64,000 bases of DNA from Ardenticatenaceae bacterium (GTDB lineage: Bacteria > Chloroflexota > Anaerolineae > Promineifilales > Promineifilaceae), in contig JACKBT010000017.1 in the NCBI GenBank assembly GCA_020634415.1, positions 44,513 to 108,512 of the forward strand. Direction: 5' to 3'. A program made the translations under genes and the position numbers. Below the pieces are notes generated by a model. That model was not told where the DNA came from and made no database searches. It saw only the letters and a program-made list of their open reading frames with translations. Within the stretch, counting starts at the first letter, position 1. Each line of letters starts with the position of its first letter. This document shows, in pieces, positions 9,625-17,642 of this stretch.

Positions 9625-10179
9625 ATGCCCATGTTGAAATCACGTTTTGAGTGGATAAGCCTTTTCCTGGTTGCAACGCTGTTAGGGGGAGGATGGATTA
9701 TTATCTCCAGAGAGCAACAATCTGATCCAGGTTATGCTGTGTTAACGGAAGCCCCCATGGTGGGGCAACTGGCTCCAGACTTTACACTGACAACGGCCGT
9801 TTCCCAATCCCACACCCTCAGCAACTACATCGGTCAGCCAATTGTACTCAATTTCTGGGCAACCTGGTGCGGGCCATGCCGCATTGAAATGCCATACTTC
9901 CAAGAAGCCAGTGAAAAATATAACGGCCGTGTCACCTTCCTCGGCATAAACGATGGCGAAACCCCCACCCTCGTCACTGACTTTGCCGCTGAATACGGTG
10001 TCACCTATCCGTTATTGTTGGATAACGGCCGTTCCGTCAACATCCTCTACAACATTCGCAGCCTCCCCACAACCCTATTCATCAACGCCAATGGCACAGT
10101 TGACGAAATCATCATTGGCACAATCAACCAGGGTGTCCTCGAAGATCGCCTCGAAAAACTTCTGGAGGCCAGCAGTTAA
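9625..10179 (+). CDS. Membrane-anchored TlpA/ResA-like thioredoxin
   Basis: The 184-aa protein has an N-terminal membrane anchor (WISLFLVATLLGGGWIII, residues 10-27) and an exported AhpC/TSA-TlpA thioredoxin fold. The family opening GQLAPDFTL is near 47, the redox motif FWATWCGPC has Cys82 and Cys85, and a cis-proline segment SLPTTLFI follows near 146. It probably reduces disulfides on the outer face of the membrane, for example in c-type cytochromes or lipoproteins. A second in-frame Met two codons downstream is an equally good start. The stop codon overlaps the next start (TAATG), so it is translationally coupled to the Lgt-like gene. Three ACGGCCGT palindromes fall inside it. Confidence 0.88.
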   Translation: MPMLKSRFEWISLFLVATLLGGGWIIISREQQSDPGYAVLTEAPMVGQLAPDFTLTTAVSQSHTLSNYIGQPIVLNFWATWCGPCRIEMPYFQEASEKYNGRVTFLGINDGETPTLVTDFAAEYGVTYPLLLDNGRSVNILYNIRSLPTTLFINANGTVDEIIIGTINQGVLEDRLEKLLEASS

Positions 10180-10919
10180 TGTATCCAGCCCTACAAATAG
10201 GCCCTGTGGTGTTACCGACCGCCCCACTAACCTTCATCCTGGGTGCCTGGATTGCGCTGACACTTATCGAACAAACCGCCCGGCAGCTCGCCCCCAACCA
10301 GGTAGAAAAAACATACAATCTTGCTTCAGCAGGATTATTTACGGGGATTATCGGGGCCAGAATTGTATTTGTAGCCACCCATTGGTCAGCCTATCAGAGC
10401 AACTTATTAGGCATTTTGTGGCCGATTAACACGGGGTTCAATGTGGGGGCTGGCCTCATAATCGGCGTAGGGGCGGCATTTTTTTACGGCCGTTTCCACC
10501 AACTAGACCCCGCCAACACCCTCGACATTCTCACACCCGGCCTCCTCATTGGCCTGACCGCCATTAGCTTAGCCGATTTCTTAGGGGGTCCTGGTTATGG
10601 CACACTGTCCACTCTACCCTGGGCCATCTCCATCTTTGGCTTACGCCGTCACCCTGTGCAGATTTACGAAATCATCATAAGCCTCGCCGCCTTAAGTTTA
10701 TGGTGGCACAGCCGACAAAACCGTCAATTCACAGGGCAACTCTTCCTAACAGCCCTCTCCCTCTACAGCGCAGGTCGCCTCTTTGTAGATGCCTTTCGGG
10801 ATAATGCCCCCTTAACCGCAGAAGGTTATCATATCATCCAAATCATCAGCCTGGCAATCCTGTTAACGGCCCTCTTTCTTCTCGCCCGCCAAACCCTCAC
10901 TAACCCGGAAGAAGCCTAA
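10179..10919 (+). CDS. Prolipoprotein diacylglyceryl transferase-like membrane protein
   Basis: The 246-aa polytopic protein shows the order of Lgt landmarks: GIIGARIVFV (cf. GxxGAR) near 47, RHPVQIYE near 160 (cf. RHPSQLYE) and GRLFVDAFRDN near 206 (cf. GRFxxExFR). About seven hydrophobic helices are visible. Lgt transfers diacylglyceryl from phosphatidylglycerol to the lipobox cysteine of prolipoproteins. This copy is divergent: it lacks the usual N-terminal WYG segment and has Asp where Lgt commonly has Glu in the last motif. It may be an Lgt paralogue and not the housekeeping enzyme. The one-base overlap with the TlpA-like gene suggests they serve the same exported substrates. Confidence 0.72.
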   Translation: MYPALQIGPVVLPTAPLTFILGAWIALTLIEQTARQLAPNQVEKTYNLASAGLFTGIIGARIVFVATHWSAYQSNLLGILWPINTGFNVGAGLIIGVGAAFFYGRFHQLDPANTLDILTPGLLIGLTAISLADFLGGPGYGTLSTLPWAISIFGLRRHPVQIYEIIISLAALSLWWHSRQNRQFTGQLFLTALSLYSAGRLFVDAFRDNAPLTAEGYHIIQIISLAILLTALFLLARQTLTNPEEA

Positions 10920-10936
10920 CCCTCACCCCTCATCCC

Positions 10937-11293
10937 CTACAGCGGGTCAAAACGGAAGAAGAAATTATGCTCACCCGTTAGCGTCTCCAAACGCATATGC
11001 AAGGATTTGCCCGTATCACACTCAAACGCCACTGTAACGCGCCGACCCTGCAAACGGCCGACCAAGCGCCAATACTCCCGCGTCAACTCCTCCACCGGCC
11101 GCATCTCACCAGTAGCCGACTCCTGCCGCCCCGCCATTAGCTCCCGCAAACAAACCACATACTTATCTGCCGCTGGCACAATATCCAACACATCCGCCTT
11201 AAAAACAGCGCGAATAAAATCCCCATCCGGCAGCCGCCAGACAAACTGCACAGGGAAAAATTCCCCCTTCTGATAATGAGCTTCAGGCATCAT
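10937..11293 (-). CDS. Conserved hypothetical protein
   Basis: The product is about 118 aa starting at MMPEAHYQKGEFFPVQF; the longer reading would begin inside the preceding terminator and is rejected. It has no signal peptide or membrane segment. It is mixed alpha/beta with a conserved-looking WRLPDGDFIRAVF segment and a central ELTREYWRLVGRLQGRRVT stretch. It lies downstream of ugpC-like msiK/malK but is separated from it by a strong terminator, so it likely has its own weak promoter. No function is recognised. Confidence 0.6.
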   Translation of the reverse strand: MMPEAHYQKGEFFPVQFVWRLPDGDFIRAVFKADVLDIVPAADKYVVCLRELMAGRQESATGEMRPVEELTREYWRLVGRLQGRRVTVAFECDTGKSLHMRLETLTGEHNFFFRFDPL

Positions 11294-11300
11294 GACACAC

Positions 11301-11328
11301 CAAAGAAAAAGCCGCCAAGCGGCGGCTT
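11301..11328 (-). terminator. Rho-independent terminator of the ABC ATPase gene
   Basis: On the minus strand AAGCCGCC and GGCGGCTT form an 8-bp stem with a 4-base loop, followed by TTTTTCTTT. It lies about 25 bp after the ABC ATPase stop codon. Confidence 0.85.
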
Positions 11329-11353
11329 CATAACATACACTTTTGCCCACGAC

Positions 11354-12454
11354 TTAACGGATAGCAATCTCTGTGTCCTTATCAAACAAGTGCATATGAC
11401 TCATATCCATAACCAAATCAATCTTGTTGCCAGCATGGGTATTCACACGCGGGTCCAAAGTCGCCCCAAAGCTGTGCTTACCGGAAGTTAGGAAGAGATT
11501 AACCTCTGCCCCCAACAATTCAGCAACTTCAACAACGGCCGAAATCGGCGATGGAGCAATATTCGGCGGCGCATACTCCGGCGCATGAATATGCTCAGGG
11601 CGAATCCCAAAAATCACTTCCTTACCCACATAACTGTTGTAAGTAGTCTTATGATCATCCGGCACACGCACCCGGAAAGCACCTGTATCAATCCAGAAAT
11701 TACCCTCTTCCTTGACGAGGGTGCTGTTGAAGAAATTCATACTGGGGCTGCCAATAAAGCCAGCCACAAACACATTATGGGGAACATTATATAAATTACG
11801 GGGCGTATCTACTTGCTGCAAAACGCCATCATGCAACACCACAATACGATCCCCCATCGTCATCGCCTCTACCTGATCGTGGGTAACATAAACAAAAGTT
11901 GTGCCCAAACGTTGGTGCAATTTGCTGATGGTGGCCCGCGCACTCACACGCAATTTAGCATCCAGATTAGAAAGCGGTTCATCCATCAGGAAAACGGCCG
12001 GTTCCCGCACAATCGCTCGTCCCACCGCCACACGTTGGCGCTGACCACCCGACAGCTGCTTCGGTTTCCGATCCAGCAGTTCCGAAAGCCCTAAATACTC
12101 AGCCGCCTCTTTCACACGTCGTTCAATTTCGGCACGAGGCGTTTTGCGCAATTTCAGGCCAAAAGCCATATTGTCAAACACAGACATGTGGGGATAGAGG
12201 GCATATGACTGGAAAACCATCGCAATATCTCGATCCTTGGGTGGCACATCATTGACCACTCGATCACCGATGAGAATTTCGCCGCTGCTAATCTCTTCCA
12301 GGCCGGCCAACATACGTAAACTGGTTGATTTGCCACACCCTGAAGGACCCACAAAAACAACAAATTCCTTGTCGCCGATTTCCAGGTTCATATCCTTGAT
12401 CACAACATTATCGCCATACTGTTTGACTACGTTTCGGAAGGTTACACTCGCCAT
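11354..12454 (-). CDS. ugpC: UgpC/MalK-type sugar ABC transporter ATP-binding protein
   Basis: The 366-aa protein has a full nucleotide-binding domain: Walker [10 protein letters not shown] near 36, Q-loop [12 protein letters not shown] near 82, signature [14 protein letters not shown] near 134, Walker [13 protein letters not shown] and H-switch VTHDQVEAM. These are followed by the C-terminal TOBE/OB region (FGIRPEHI near 265), the hallmark of the MalK/UgpC/MsmK group. It energises uptake of sugars or glycerol-phosphate. No permease or binding protein lies nearby, so it may be a shared ATPase serving several transporters, as known for MsiK/MsmK. GGGAG precedes the start, and a good sigma-70-like promoter and a terminator flank it: a single-gene transcription unit. 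Confidence 0.92.
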   Translation of the reverse strand: MASVTFRNVVKQYGDNVVIKDMNLEIGDKEFVVFVGPSGCGKSTSLRMLAGLEEISSGEILIGDRVVNDVPPKDRDIAMVFQSYALYPHMSVFDNMAFGLKLRKTPRAEIERRVKEAAEYLGLSELLDRKPKQLSGGQRQRVAVGRAIVREPAVFLMDEPLSNLDAKLRVSARATISKLHQRLGTTFVYVTHDQVEAMTMGDRIVVLHDGVLQQVDTPRNLYNVPHNVFVAGFIGSPSMNFFNSTLVKEEGNFWIDTGAFRVRVPDDHKTTYNSYVGKEVIFGIRPEHIHAPEYAPPNIAPSPISAVVEVAELLGAEVNLFLTSGKHSFGATLDPRVNTHAGNKIDLVMDMSHMHLFDKDTEIAIR

Positions 12455-12510
12455 TCTTTTTCTCCCTAGATGATCTAACTTACAGGAAATATGGGATGAT
12501 ATTATGACAA

Positions 12511-12539
12511 ACTATACTGGCAATCTGGTGAACTGTCAA
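12511..12539 (-). promoter_or_regulatory. Sigma-70-type promoter for the ABC ATPase
   Basis: On the minus strand TTGACA is followed after 17 bases by TATAGT. Transcription would begin about 50 bp before the ATG. Confidence 0.7.
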
Positions 12540-12543
12540 AAAG

Positions 12544-13527
12544 CTACAGGATAGTAAGAATGATAGCTAATACGAACAAACTCAGGGCTATGAGGGCTGG
12601 TAAACGGTTGCCTCTCAGAGCGGCCGTCAGGGTGTCTTCGTTGGTTGTCATGTTCCTTCTGCCAGGCCGATTTTCTTTGCCCAGCAGCACTTGCCGGAAC
12701 TCGGCAATGCTTGCTGGCCTATCATCGGGGTGCATTTCCATAGCCCACATGACGGCTTCGGAAACGTGAAGGCTGATGTGTGGTTTGAGTGTGCGTGGCG
12801 GCTGCAAAGCTCTGGGATTTAGGAAACGGGACTTGGCATCGGGTGGGGGAAAATCGGTGAGCAAATGATAAAGTGTGGCTCCCAGGGCGTATATGTCGGT
12901 ACGGCCGTCTGTATGCCCACTTTCACCGCCGTACTGTTCCAAAGGGGTGTACAGGGCTGTACCACGCCCTTGCACAACGGTGATGGTGCGATTGTCATCG
13001 GGCAGCATCAGTTTCACAAGGCCGAAATCTACCAGTTTAATACGGCCGTCTGGCGTAACCTTAATATTGGCAGGTTTAATATCACGATGCAAAACAGGCG
13101 TAGACTGGCGATGAAGATAGGCCAACGCATCCATTATCTGCTCAGCCCATTCCAGAATTTGAGACTCAGTGAGCGGACGGCCGTTCCGGCGACTCTCCTC
13201 CAAAATCTGCTTCAAATCCTGTCCCGGTACATAATCCATCACCAGATAATCCCGCTCATTCTCTGTAAAAAAGTCAGAAACTTTGGGCAGATTAGGGTGA
13301 TCTAGCTGCGCCAAAACGCTGGCCTCTTTTAGAAACTGCGTTTGCGCCTGCGCCCAACTATCATCCGTATCATTGGGGTCAGGTTGAATTTCCTTAATCG
13401 CACACAAGCGGCCAGGCAGGCGTAAATCTTCAGCGCGATAGACATTCCCCATGCCACCATGCCCCACAATATTGGTCAGCTTGTAGCGATTTCGTAAAAT
13501 AGTATCTGTTCGGTGTGGTGATAACAT
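12544..13527 (-). CDS. Hanks-type Ser/Thr protein kinase with C-terminal membrane tail
   Basis: The 327-aa protein has a complete kinase domain: glycine loop GHGGMG at 22-27, Lys45 in CAIKEI, catalytic HRDIKPAN at 147-154, DFG at 167-169, and an activation-segment GTALYTPLEQYG. After ~285 residues comes a short basic linker, then one C-terminal transmembrane helix (LIALSLFVLAIILTIL), so the kinase is cytoplasmic and membrane-tethered without an extracellular sensor. It is divergent from an FHA-domain DNA-binding protein 98 bp away, a likely phosphothreonine reader. An autoregulated kinase-regulator pair is the simplest reading. Confidence 0.92.
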   Translation of the reverse strand: MLSPHRTDTILRNRYKLTNIVGHGGMGNVYRAEDLRLPGRLCAIKEIQPDPNDTDDSWAQAQTQFLKEASVLAQLDHPNLPKVSDFFTENERDYLVMDYVPGQDLKQILEESRRNGRPLTESQILEWAEQIMDALAYLHRQSTPVLHRDIKPANIKVTPDGRIKLVDFGLVKLMLPDDNRTITVVQGRGTALYTPLEQYGGESGHTDGRTDIYALGATLYHLLTDFPPPDAKSRFLNPRALQPPRTLKPHISLHVSEAVMWAMEMHPDDRPASIAEFRQVLLGKENRPGRRNMTTNEDTLTAALRGNRLPALIALSLFVLAIILTIL

Positions 13528-13561
13528 GATTTAGAAAGACGTAACCAGTCAGCCTTAGCTT

Positions 13562-13600
13562 GACGGTTTACGGATTACAGATTACGGTTTACTATTATAG
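13562..13600. repeat. Heptad tract (CGGTTTA / CGGATTA) between divergent genes
   Basis: Four 7-bp units, CGGTTTA CGGATTA CAGATTA CGGTTTA, form a single arm with no clear complementary arm. The tract lies in the shared promoter region of the kinase and FHA genes and could hold promoter or operator sites. Confidence 0.5.
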
Positions 13601-13624
13601 TATGCAACGATGAGGGACAAAACA

Positions 13625-14269
13625 ATGGATGAAAAACCAGTTCTAATTACCCGCGAAGGTATACTTGTTGGCGAACGTTGGACGATTGATAAAGATGAAT
13701 TTGTCATTGGGCGCGGCAGCGAGTGCGATGTGATGCTGCCCGAAAGACAAGTATCCCGCGAACATATCAAGATTTTGCATGAAAACGGCCGTTACAGGCT
13801 CCAAGACCTCGGCAGCAAAAATGGCACACACCTAAACGGCAAACAAGTCACAGGCACAGTTCCCTTACAAGATGGCGACGAAATCCAGATAGCCCTGGCC
13901 GTCAAACTCGTCTTTGTCGGCACCGATGCCACCCTGCCACTCACCTTTGACGCACCCAGTTTAGAAGGCAACATGGTGCTAGATGAGGCACAGCGGGCTG
14001 TTTTCATCAACGGCGAAGAACTGAACCCACCTTTATCACTAGCCCAATTCCGCCTGCTCCATCTGCTTTACGAAGCCGACGGGGCTGTTTGCAGCCGCGA
14101 CGATATTATTGAGGTCGTCTGGCCTGGCACGGAAGGCATTGGCGTTTCCGAGCAAGCCATTGATGCCCTGGTGCGCCGCTTGCGCGACCGCTTAGTCGAG
14201 CTAGACGATTTCGAGTACATCGTCACTGTGCGCGGGCACGGCTTCCGCCTAGACAACACACCCCATTGA
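13625..14269 (+). CDS. FHA domain - winged-helix (OmpR/PhoB C-terminal type) regulator
   Basis: The start is set at MDEKPVLI because GAGGG lies 9 bp before it; an ATG 15 bp upstream overlaps that ribosome site. Residues ~25-95 form an FHA phosphothreonine-binding domain (FVIGRGSECDVML, VSREHIKI, LQDLGSKNGTHLNG). Residues ~115-212 form a PhoB-type winged helix (LSLAQFRLLHLLYEADGAVCSRDDI, ...VDALVRRLRDRL, VTVRGHGFRL). It is thus a transcription factor that probably reads phosphorylation by the divergent Ser/Thr kinase. The order FHA-then-HTH is the reverse of mycobacterial EmbR. Confidence 0.9.
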   Translation: MDEKPVLITREGILVGERWTIDKDEFVIGRGSECDVMLPERQVSREHIKILHENGRYRLQDLGSKNGTHLNGKQVTGTVPLQDGDEIQIALAVKLVFVGTDATLPLTFDAPSLEGNMVLDEAQRAVFINGEELNPPLSLAQFRLLHLLYEADGAVCSRDDIIEVVWPGTEGIGVSEQAIDALVRRLRDRLVELDDFEYIVTVRGHGFRLDNTPH

Positions 14270-14274
14270 TTGAT

Positions 14275-14305
14275 GGTAGAGACGTTGCAATGCAACGTCT
14301 CTACC
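14275..14305. repeat. Perfect palindrome (GTAGAGACGTTGCA type) between convergent genes
   Basis: GGTAGAGACGTTGCA meets its exact complement around a one-base centre, giving a 31-bp hairpin. It lies between two convergent genes, so it can serve as a bidirectional terminator. A second near-identical copy overlaps the coxE stop codon. Confidence 0.75.
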
Positions 14306-14308
14306 TTA

Positions 14309-15640
14309 TTAATTCAACCGTGACTGAATCATCGTCTTGATCTGGCCTAAACGGCCGTTCAACGCCTCCTGACCTTCACCCCCAGCCCGCTCACGCAGCA
14401 TATCCACCACCTGCACCAACTCCTTAGACAGCAGATCCTCGTGTTCATCCAACAACTGCCCCATCACCGCTTCCGATTCAGCTTCCATCAAATCATTCAA
14501 TAGCTGCACCTCCGGCGGTGCCTGCTGCTCCGCAAAACTCATAATCAGCCCATACAGATCATTCAAAGCTTTGGCCTGCTCTGTCTTCCCTTGCTGGTCA
14601 GCCTGGGCAATACGATTAGACAGCACATACATAAACGCATCATCAATGCGGTTTAGATTGGCGCGAACGGCCGCTTGCTTATCCGGCGACTGCAAAATCT
14701 GCTGCAACAACTTATCCGCCTCCATTACCATCTGCTGCGACTGCTGCCGCAGCGCCTCTTGAAACTCCAGCAGTCGTTTGCGAATCTCCGTAAGGCGACC
14801 CACAGCCACTTTATCGGTCTCCTTGTCAAGCACGTCCGTCAACAGTTGGAAAAATTCATAAGTGAGCGCCGCCTGACCAGACATCGCCAGCGTTTCCACA
14901 ATCTCCATATTCTTTTGATTATTGACGATATGCTTCAACAACAGTTCAGGGCTTAATCCCCCCTGCTTTTGTGCTTCTTTGCTCAAGCGAACAACGGCCG
15001 TTTGCCGAGCTTCCAGGCGGCGGCCAACGGCCGTTTCCGTCATCAACCGCGCCCGCAAATTCAGCAAAGGCAACAGTTGCTTATTGTCATTCATCTGCTG
15101 GGCTGCATCCAAATACGTCTGCAAAATAGCAAAAAACTCCTCATCAATCTCCTTGCCCCGCTCCTTAAGCAAATAATCAGCCACATCCTTGTCAGCTTGC
15201 AGCAGCTTTTGCAGCAGTTCCACCTGCCTCTGCTGCTTGTTAATCATCTCCTTCGTAATGCCCTCCGTCTCCAGCACCTTCTCCATAAAAGTCTGCATCG
15301 TCAAAATCATCTGCGGCTGAAAAAGGTAAGCCCGACGCTGCTCCTGGGGCGTAGCATCCATCACCTGGCGTGTAAAACGGCCGATCATCTCCTCCCGCTG
15401 CACCTGCGTCACATTCATTTCTTGTGGCACATGAATCATAAACAGTTGGTGTTCAGAGTCATGGTAAACCAGCGGTGTAGACAACTGCGTGCCAGCCCCA
15501 CAGTTCGGGCAGACCGCTACATTCAAAGCGCCATTAAGCAGTTGCATCTTCAATTCAGGGTGCTGACCCACATCAATCATCTGGTGAATCTCAGCCTGAA
15601 AAGGCGTGCCACAGCGCGGACAAGTAACTTGAGCGTACAT
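14309..15640 (-). CDS. CpXC-domain protein with long helical tail
   Basis: The 443-aa protein opens with the zinc-binding CpXC module: CPRCGTPFQAEI at 8-19 and CPNCGAGTQLSTPLVYHD near 43. The remaining ~340 residues are almost entirely alpha-helical and rich in Gln, Leu and Glu (several likely coiled coils), without membrane segments. CpXC proteins are widespread but have no settled function. It follows the GAF-PAS histidine kinase gene on the same strand with only a repeat tract between, so the two may be co-transcribed. Confidence 0.8.
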   Translation of the reverse strand: MYAQVTCPRCGTPFQAEIHQMIDVGQHPELKMQLLNGALNVAVCPNCGAGTQLSTPLVYHDSEHQLFMIHVPQEMNVTQVQREEMIGRFTRQVMDATPQEQRRAYLFQPQMILTMQTFMEKVLETEGITKEMINKQQRQVELLQKLLQADKDVADYLLKERGKEIDEEFFAILQTYLDAAQQMNDNKQLLPLLNLRARLMTETAVGRRLEARQTAVVRLSKEAQKQGGLSPELLLKHIVNNQKNMEIVETLAMSGQAALTYEFFQLLTDVLDKETDKVAVGRLTEIRKRLLEFQEALRQQSQQMVMEADKLLQQILQSPDKQAAVRANLNRIDDAFMYVLSNRIAQADQQGKTEQAKALNDLYGLIMSFAEQQAPPEVQLLNDLMEAESEAVMGQLLDEHEDLLSKELVQVVDMLRERAGGEGQEALNGRLGQIKTMIQSRLN

Positions 15641-15658
15641 AAAAAATCCTTGTGAGGT

Positions 15659-15686
15659 AATTACGTAATTACGTAATTACGTAATT
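15659..15686. repeat. Octamer tandem repeat AATTACGT x3.5
   Basis: Three and a half copies of the self-complementary 8-mer AATTACGT span the stop codon of the histidine kinase (the TAA is part of the repeat) and lie just upstream of the CpXC gene start. It may be a protein-binding array or a member of the small tandem-repeat class seen elsewhere in the window. Confidence 0.7.
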
Positions 15687-17272
15687 GGTAATGAAAAAGT
15701 AAATGTTGTGCCAGGGCCGCGTTCGTTATTGGCAAACCAAATACGGCCGTTATGCGCTTCAATAATCGCCTTCGACAAAAACAAACCCAAACCCGTACCC
15801 TCCGTCTTACGGCTAAGCGCATTGTCCAGGCGCGAAAATTGCTGAAAAATGCGGTGCTGCTCATGAACCGGAATCCCGATCCCCTCATCCTGCACAAACA
15901 CCGTCACATGCTGCGGATGCACCGCCCCCCCAATAGTAATCTGCCCGCCTTCTGGAGCATATTTCATAGCATTGCTAACCAAATTATTCAACACCTGCGT
16001 CAAACGCCGCTCATCGCCAATAACAGTCGGGAACTCGTGAGGAAAATTGACAAAGAAAGTATGCTTACTCGTTTGGCTGCTAAATTTGCGCACCGTAGCT
16101 TCCGCCAAACGCGGCAGCATCACCTCATCACTAATTTCCAAGTTAAACGTCCCCGCCTGCACCCGCGAAACCTCCAACAAATTATCAATCAAATCCGTCA
16201 GATTATCCGCTTCTTCCTCAATCACCATCAGCGATTCACGCACAACTTCGGGCGACCACTGGGCATCTTGCCGCTGCAATGTACCCGCATACCCCTTAAT
16301 GATAGACACGGGCGTTTTTAGCTCATGGCTGACGACCGAAATGAAGGTCTTTTGCAGGGCTTCCTCCTGGCGATAGCGCGTGAGGTCACGCACATTGGCG
16401 ATGATGTCGGTCATACGGCCGTTTGCCCCCAACAACGGCGCATACGTAATCCCCAAACTTATCTTCTCCCGATCTTCAGGGTAAAGCGGATTACGCCGCC
16501 GCTTCAACTCACCTTCCACATACAGGTGCGCCGCATTGGGCAACGGCCAGCCATTGGCTAACGCATCCTTCAAATCCGACTCCGTTTTCAGATTCAGCCA
16601 CTGAAAAACCTCATCATGCGTCTGGCCGATGGCCGTCTCACCCGGCCAACCCGTCATCGTACTCAGAGCTTTGTTAAAGACAGTAATTTTCAAGGCGGGG
16701 TTGAGAATCATCACACCATCGGCACTTTGCTGCAAAATAGCGTCCAGCCGCTGTTTTTCCATGTTAATCTGCTGATACAACCGCGCATTTTTAACGGCAA
16801 TCGCCGCCTGCTCGGCAAAACTACGCAGCAAATTAGCCGCATCCTCCACAAAGACATAGTTGCCAGACTGGAAGATATAGATAAGGCCAATCACCTCATC
16901 ACCGCTAATCATGGGTAGGGCCAGCACTTTAGTAAGCCCAATGTTGACGTTTTGCGCGATTTCCTGCAAGCGGCGGGTCAGTTCGGCCACCACTTCGCGC
17001 TCGTTGCCCACTTCATAAGCCAGGCCCCGCACCAGAGGCGCAAAGTGGTCTACCAGTTCAGCGGCGATGCCAGTAACGGCCGTTACCCGAAACGTCTCCG
17101 AATGGGGTTCCACCAAAGCAATCATCCCCGCCCGCCCCGACACCAGATCAACAGCCGATTGCAAAATAATGCGCAGCACATCTTGCAGATCTAATTCGGC
17201 CGTTAAAGCCCGGCTAATCGCCAGCAAATACTCCCGTTGCAGGATGCGTATGTCTACTAAAGCCCGTGCCAT
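15677..17272 (-). CDS. GAF-PAS sensor histidine kinase
   Basis: The product is about 531 aa from MARALVDIRILQRE; an in-frame ATG 11 codons upstream has no ribosome site. The domain order is GAF (residues ~20-170), PAS (~185-300; AILQQSADGVMILNP), HisKA with H-box VSVVSHELKTPVSIIKGY near 315, and HATPase_c with N-box NNLVSNAMKYA, DEGIGIP and GTGLGLFLSKAIIEAHNG. No membrane segment or receiver domain is present, so it senses an intracellular signal and passes phosphate to a response regulator not encoded next to it. Its stop codon lies within the TTACGTAA repeat. Confidence 0.93.
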   Translation of the reverse strand: MARALVDIRILQREYLLAISRALTAELDLQDVLRIILQSAVDLVSGRAGMIALVEPHSETFRVTAVTGIAAELVDHFAPLVRGLAYEVGNEREVVAELTRRLQEIAQNVNIGLTKVLALPMISGDEVIGLIYIFQSGNYVFVEDAANLLRSFAEQAAIAVKNARLYQQINMEKQRLDAILQQSADGVMILNPALKITVFNKALSTMTGWPGETAIGQTHDEVFQWLNLKTESDLKDALANGWPLPNAAHLYVEGELKRRRNPLYPEDREKISLGITYAPLLGANGRMTDIIANVRDLTRYRQEEALQKTFISVVSHELKTPVSIIKGYAGTLQRQDAQWSPEVVRESLMVIEEEADNLTDLIDNLLEVSRVQAGTFNLEISDEVMLPRLAEATVRKFSSQTSKHTFFVNFPHEFPTVIGDERRLTQVLNNLVSNAMKYAPEGGQITIGGAVHPQHVTVFVQDEGIGIPVHEQHRIFQQFSRLDNALSRKTEGTGLGLFLSKAIIEAHNGRIWFANNERGPGTTFTFSLPIT

Positions 17273-17481
17273 TTTATTGTTCCCAAGCGGGTGATTGTAA
17301 CACAATTCAGAGGAACAGGGGGTACTCTTACGACGAGGGGATCTCTATGGGAATAAGTGGGGTCGGACTAAATATAGGGGCGTACCCTTGTGGTTCCGGA
17401 GGGCGGACATAAAGCCACACCCCTCCTAATTCCCTCAGGTCTTGTTCTGGCAGAAACATTAAAGGTACGTTGATATAAAAC

Positions 17482-17509
17482 AAAAAAGTCCCGATTAATC
17501 GGGACTTTT
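17482..17509 (-). terminator. Rho-independent terminator of the initiator tRNA gene
   Basis: A perfect 26-bp palindrome (arms AAAAGTCCCGATT and complement) is followed on the minus strand by a run of T. It begins seven bases past the tRNA 3' end. Confidence 0.9.
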
Positions 17510-17515
17510 CTAGAG

Positions 17516-17587
17516 TAGCGGGGACAGGATTCGAACCCGTGACCTTCGGGTTATGAGCCCGACGAGCTGCCACTGCTCCACCCCGCA
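17516..17587 (-). tRNA. Initiator tRNA-Met (CAU)
   Basis: The 72-nt cloverleaf has anticodon loop CTCATAA. Initiator signatures are three G-C pairs closing the anticodon stem (GGG/CCC), an A11-U24 pair in the D stem, and no Watson-Crick pair at 1-72. Here position 1 is U and position 72 is U, whereas most bacterial initiators have C1-A72. The T arm is GGGTTCGAATCC, the discriminator is A, and CCA is not encoded. A strong promoter precedes it and a terminator follows immediately, so it is transcribed alone. Confidence 0.95.
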
Positions 17588-17600
17588 ATAACGAATAGTG

Positions 17601-17628
17601 ATTATAGCCACTCGATTTGTTTTGTCAA
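17601..17628 (-). promoter_or_regulatory. Consensus sigma-70 promoter for tRNA-fMet
   Basis: On the minus strand an exact TTGACA and exact TATAAT are separated by 16 bases. The expected start of transcription is about 6-8 bases before the mature tRNA. Confidence 0.85.
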
Positions 17629-17642
17629 GCCAATTTTGAAAC

